From Armatimonadota bacterium (GTDB lineage: Bacteria > Armatimonadota > Fimbriimonadia > Fimbriimonadales > Fimbriimonadaceae), in the NCBI GenBank assembly GCA_017303935.1, contig JAFLBD010000001.1, positions 620,001 through 684,000 on the forward strand: DNA of 64,000 bases. The letters run 5' to 3'. Within the stretch, counting starts at the first letter, position 1, and each line of letters opens with the position of its first letter. The notes beneath the pieces are model-generated. The model was given only the letters and a program-made list of their open reading frames with translations, did not search any database and had not been told where the DNA came from. Shown here one piece after another: positions 62,811 through 64,000 of this stretch. Made by a program: the position numbers and the translations under genes.

Positions 62811-62821
62811 GGGTTTGATAC

Positions 62822-62827
62822 AGGATA
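62822..62827 (-). promoter_or_regulatory. Candidate -10 element (TATCCT) of sucD
   Basis: On the minus strand GG then TATCCT ends 11 bases before ATG 62810; no ribosome site follows. Confidence 0.45.
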
Positions 62828-62919
62828 CCAGGGTGAATCTGAGTTAGTACTCGAAAGAATTCAGCACAAGAAATAGTCCTGTATTGCTAGGACTGCAACT
62901 TGGACAAACGCGATTCCGT

Positions 62920-62925
62920 TATCAT
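62920..62925 (+). promoter_or_regulatory. Candidate -10 element (TATCAT) of the small membrane protein gene
   Basis: TATCAT ends 13 bases before ATG 62939, giving a leader of only about six bases; it excludes the TTG at 62900 as the start. Confidence 0.35.
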
Positions 62926-62938
62926 AGTTGAAGAAGCT

Positions 62939-63175
62939 ATGGCCATCCTGGCAAACATTCTAATTTTCGCGGTCGCACTCTTCGTCCTCTACGCGACTGT
63001 CAGATATCTTCTACTTCCGTTGATTCGAAATGCCGAGAGCAAGATGGACAGTCGCGACCGAGTCGAAGCTGAGCTTGCGAAAATGAGGCAAAGAGAACGG
63101 GAAGAAGAAGAACGAATGCGGGCCCAAGCCGAAAGGGAACTGGCCAATGAAATGGGAGATGATCCAAAACAATGA
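62939..63175 (+). CDS. Small membrane protein with one N-terminal helix and a charged coiled coil
   Basis: The 78-residue product has one membrane helix (about 2-30, LANILIFAVALFVLYATVRYL) followed by a highly charged Glu/Arg-rich helix. I do not recognise a family. It overlaps the band-7 gene by ATGA, and a role as a partner of that protein is a reasonable guess, but not shown. The start is the ATG at 62939. Confidence 0.6.
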   Translation: MAILANILIFAVALFVLYATVRYLLLPLIRNAESKMDSRDRVEAELAKMRQREREEEERMRAQAERELANEMGDDPKQ

Positions 63176-64000
63176 GCGAAAATAAACCACCTGTAATCGC
63201 CAAAAGCAAATTTAGATTTCGAAAGCGACTTGCCATCGGCGTTGGCGTCGTGGCGATCGCCGGGTTGTGGGCATACAGCCGCCTCGAGTGGATTCCTGCC
63301 GGTTATGTGGGCGTCATCTACAACGCCTCGGGCGGATTGCAGCAACGCGTCTACAAGCCACAGAGATTGTGGGTTGGCCCATTCCAGACACTGTATTTGT
63401 ATCCAACAAAATTGCAGGCGGCGATCTATTCGCAGGACCCGAATTTTGGAGAAGTCGCTTCGGCAGATGGAATTCAGATTACTTCCAGCGATACGGCCAC
63501 CACGATCTTCAATGTCGCGGTGTATTACCGGGTCTTGCCAGAAAATGTCTTCCGAGCCTTCCAAGCATTTGGTACATTACCAATCGAAGAAATTCAAAGG
63601 CAACACATTCGGCGGGCGATGCGCGATGCTGCGAACTCCGTTGGAACTCAATACGAAGTTTTCGATCTGATGGGCCAGAAGCGGCAGGAAGTGAGCGAGA
63701 AATTCCGCATCGAACTCCAAAGAGTGCTCGCACCAAAAGGGATCACGGTTGAACACTGCCTTTTGTTGGGCGCGACACCGCAAGGCGACCTCGATTCTAA
63801 GATTACGAGCCGAGTGAACAGCTATACCCAGCTCACTATCTCCAGGCTGCAATCTCAAATCGCGGAGATCAATCGTCAAACAGCGATTATTCGCGCGGAC
63901 GCCGAGAGCAAGGCGCGTAATCTTCAAGCCACGACAACGAAAGAGAAGTCTCTCGAACTGCTCGAACTCGAACTGCAGGAACAAGCGGTAGACGCTTGGA
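63172..64000 (+). CDS. SPFH/band 7 (prohibitin-like) membrane protein, 3' end cut by window edge
   Basis: The frame is open from ATG 63172 to the last base, 276 codons, with no stop. A basic N-terminus and one membrane helix (about 20-35, LAIGVGVVAIAGLWAYS) are followed by a band-7 domain (about 40-210): WIPAGYVGVIYNASGG, GIQITSSDTATTIFNVAVYYRV, and a long helical region near 225-276. Such proteins form ring-like assemblies on the membrane and often work with a partner protease or NfeD. It overlaps the preceding small gene (ATGA). Confidence 0.85.
   Translation, partial: MSENKPPVIAKSKFRFRKRLAIGVGVVAIAGLWAYSRLEWIPAGYVGVIYNASGGLQQRVYKPQRLWVGPFQTLYLYPTKLQAAIYSQDPNFGEVASADGIQITSSDTATTIFNVAVYYRVLPENVFRAFQAFGTLPIEEIQRQHIRRAMRDAANSVGTQYEVFDLMGQKRQEVSEKFRIELQRVLAPKGITVEHCLLLGATPQGDLDSKITSRVNSYTQLTISRLQSQIAEINRQTAIIRADAESKARNLQATTTKEKSLELLELELQEQAVDAW

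Noticed and set aside
61923-62876. Long open frame on the plus strand (317 codons) opposite sucD
   Set aside because: It is a mirror of the strong codon bias of sucD; the product shows no recognisable domain, and the sucD protein is complete and conserved.
1-64000. CRISPR arrays, insertion sequences, prophage or toxin-antitoxin systems
   Set aside because: No regularly spaced repeats, transposase, integrase, phage structural or toxin-like genes were seen on either strand.

Overview
The window is ordinary, densely packed chromosomal DNA from a free-living diderm bacterium. Diderm features are a PagL-type lipid A deacylase, several outer-membrane beta-barrels, an O-antigen-ligase-family protein and diaminopimelate-type peptidoglycan genes (dapF, lysA, murB, two penicillin-binding proteins). 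It is probably motile (cheW, cheA, fliD, with a flagellar-sigma-like promoter). Moderate GC, common TTG starts, split metH, fused secDF and the gene mix recall Armatimonadota such as Fimbriimonas-like lineages; that placement is inference and was not tested by any search. I see no mobile element, CRISPR array, phage gene or rRNA. No stretch over about 300 bases lacks a gene; the longest gap is about 277 bases upstream of rpoD.

Layout. 1-6.7 kb: AmpG-like transporter end, beta-lactamase-family hydrolase, then on the minus strand the C-terminal half of methionine synthase, glnA, a tgt whose zinc cysteines are missing, and a PagL-like gene. 6.7-10.1 kb: der, grpE, glmM. 10.2-13.7 kb, minus strand: secreted Ig-like protein, PorV-like barrel, and a secreted caspase-fold protein without catalytic His/Cys. 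13.8-19.7 kb: cheW-cheA-HDOD-fliD behind a sigma-28-like promoter. 19.7-22.5 kb, minus strand: apt, OB-fold exported protein, miaA, hfq, dapF. 22.6-29.1 kb: ferredoxin, M20 peptidase, barrel protein with a structured leader, zinc-ribbon protein, accD-accA and pdhA-pdhB, which together make acetyl-CoA and commit it to fatty acid synthesis.

29.2-38.9 kb: small unknown gene, fused secDF, SIS-domain sugar isomerase, GAF-GAF histidine kinase, exported PsbP/DcrB-like repeat protein, tsaB, murB, guaB. 39-41 kb: DUF1003, lysA, a small gene. 41.1-48.3 kb: DUF1385 protein, ECF sigma / anti-sigma / RseB-like module, PBP1A and PBP2, an apparent envelope-stress and wall-synthesis neighbourhood. 48.3-52.1 kb, minus strand: O-antigen-ligase/TPR protein and two family-2 glycosyltransferases. 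52.2-54.8 kb: LysM-SH3-NlpC/P60 hydrolase, tRNA-Glu, Nif3-like protein. 54.8-64 kb: PLP transsulfuration enzyme, GspE/PilB-like ATPase, half-size TauE, trpS, M50 protease, rpoD, cysteine desulfurase, sucD, then a small membrane protein and a band-7 protein cut by the window end.

The most general signal is regulatory. At least 14 genes have a -10 hexamer of the form TANNNT, usually preceded by GG, ending only 5-11 bases before the start codon and mostly with no Shine-Dalgarno sequence, which predicts many leaderless mRNAs. Converging genes also repeatedly overlap at their stop codons, in one case by 82 bp and in one case with a tRNA 3' end.
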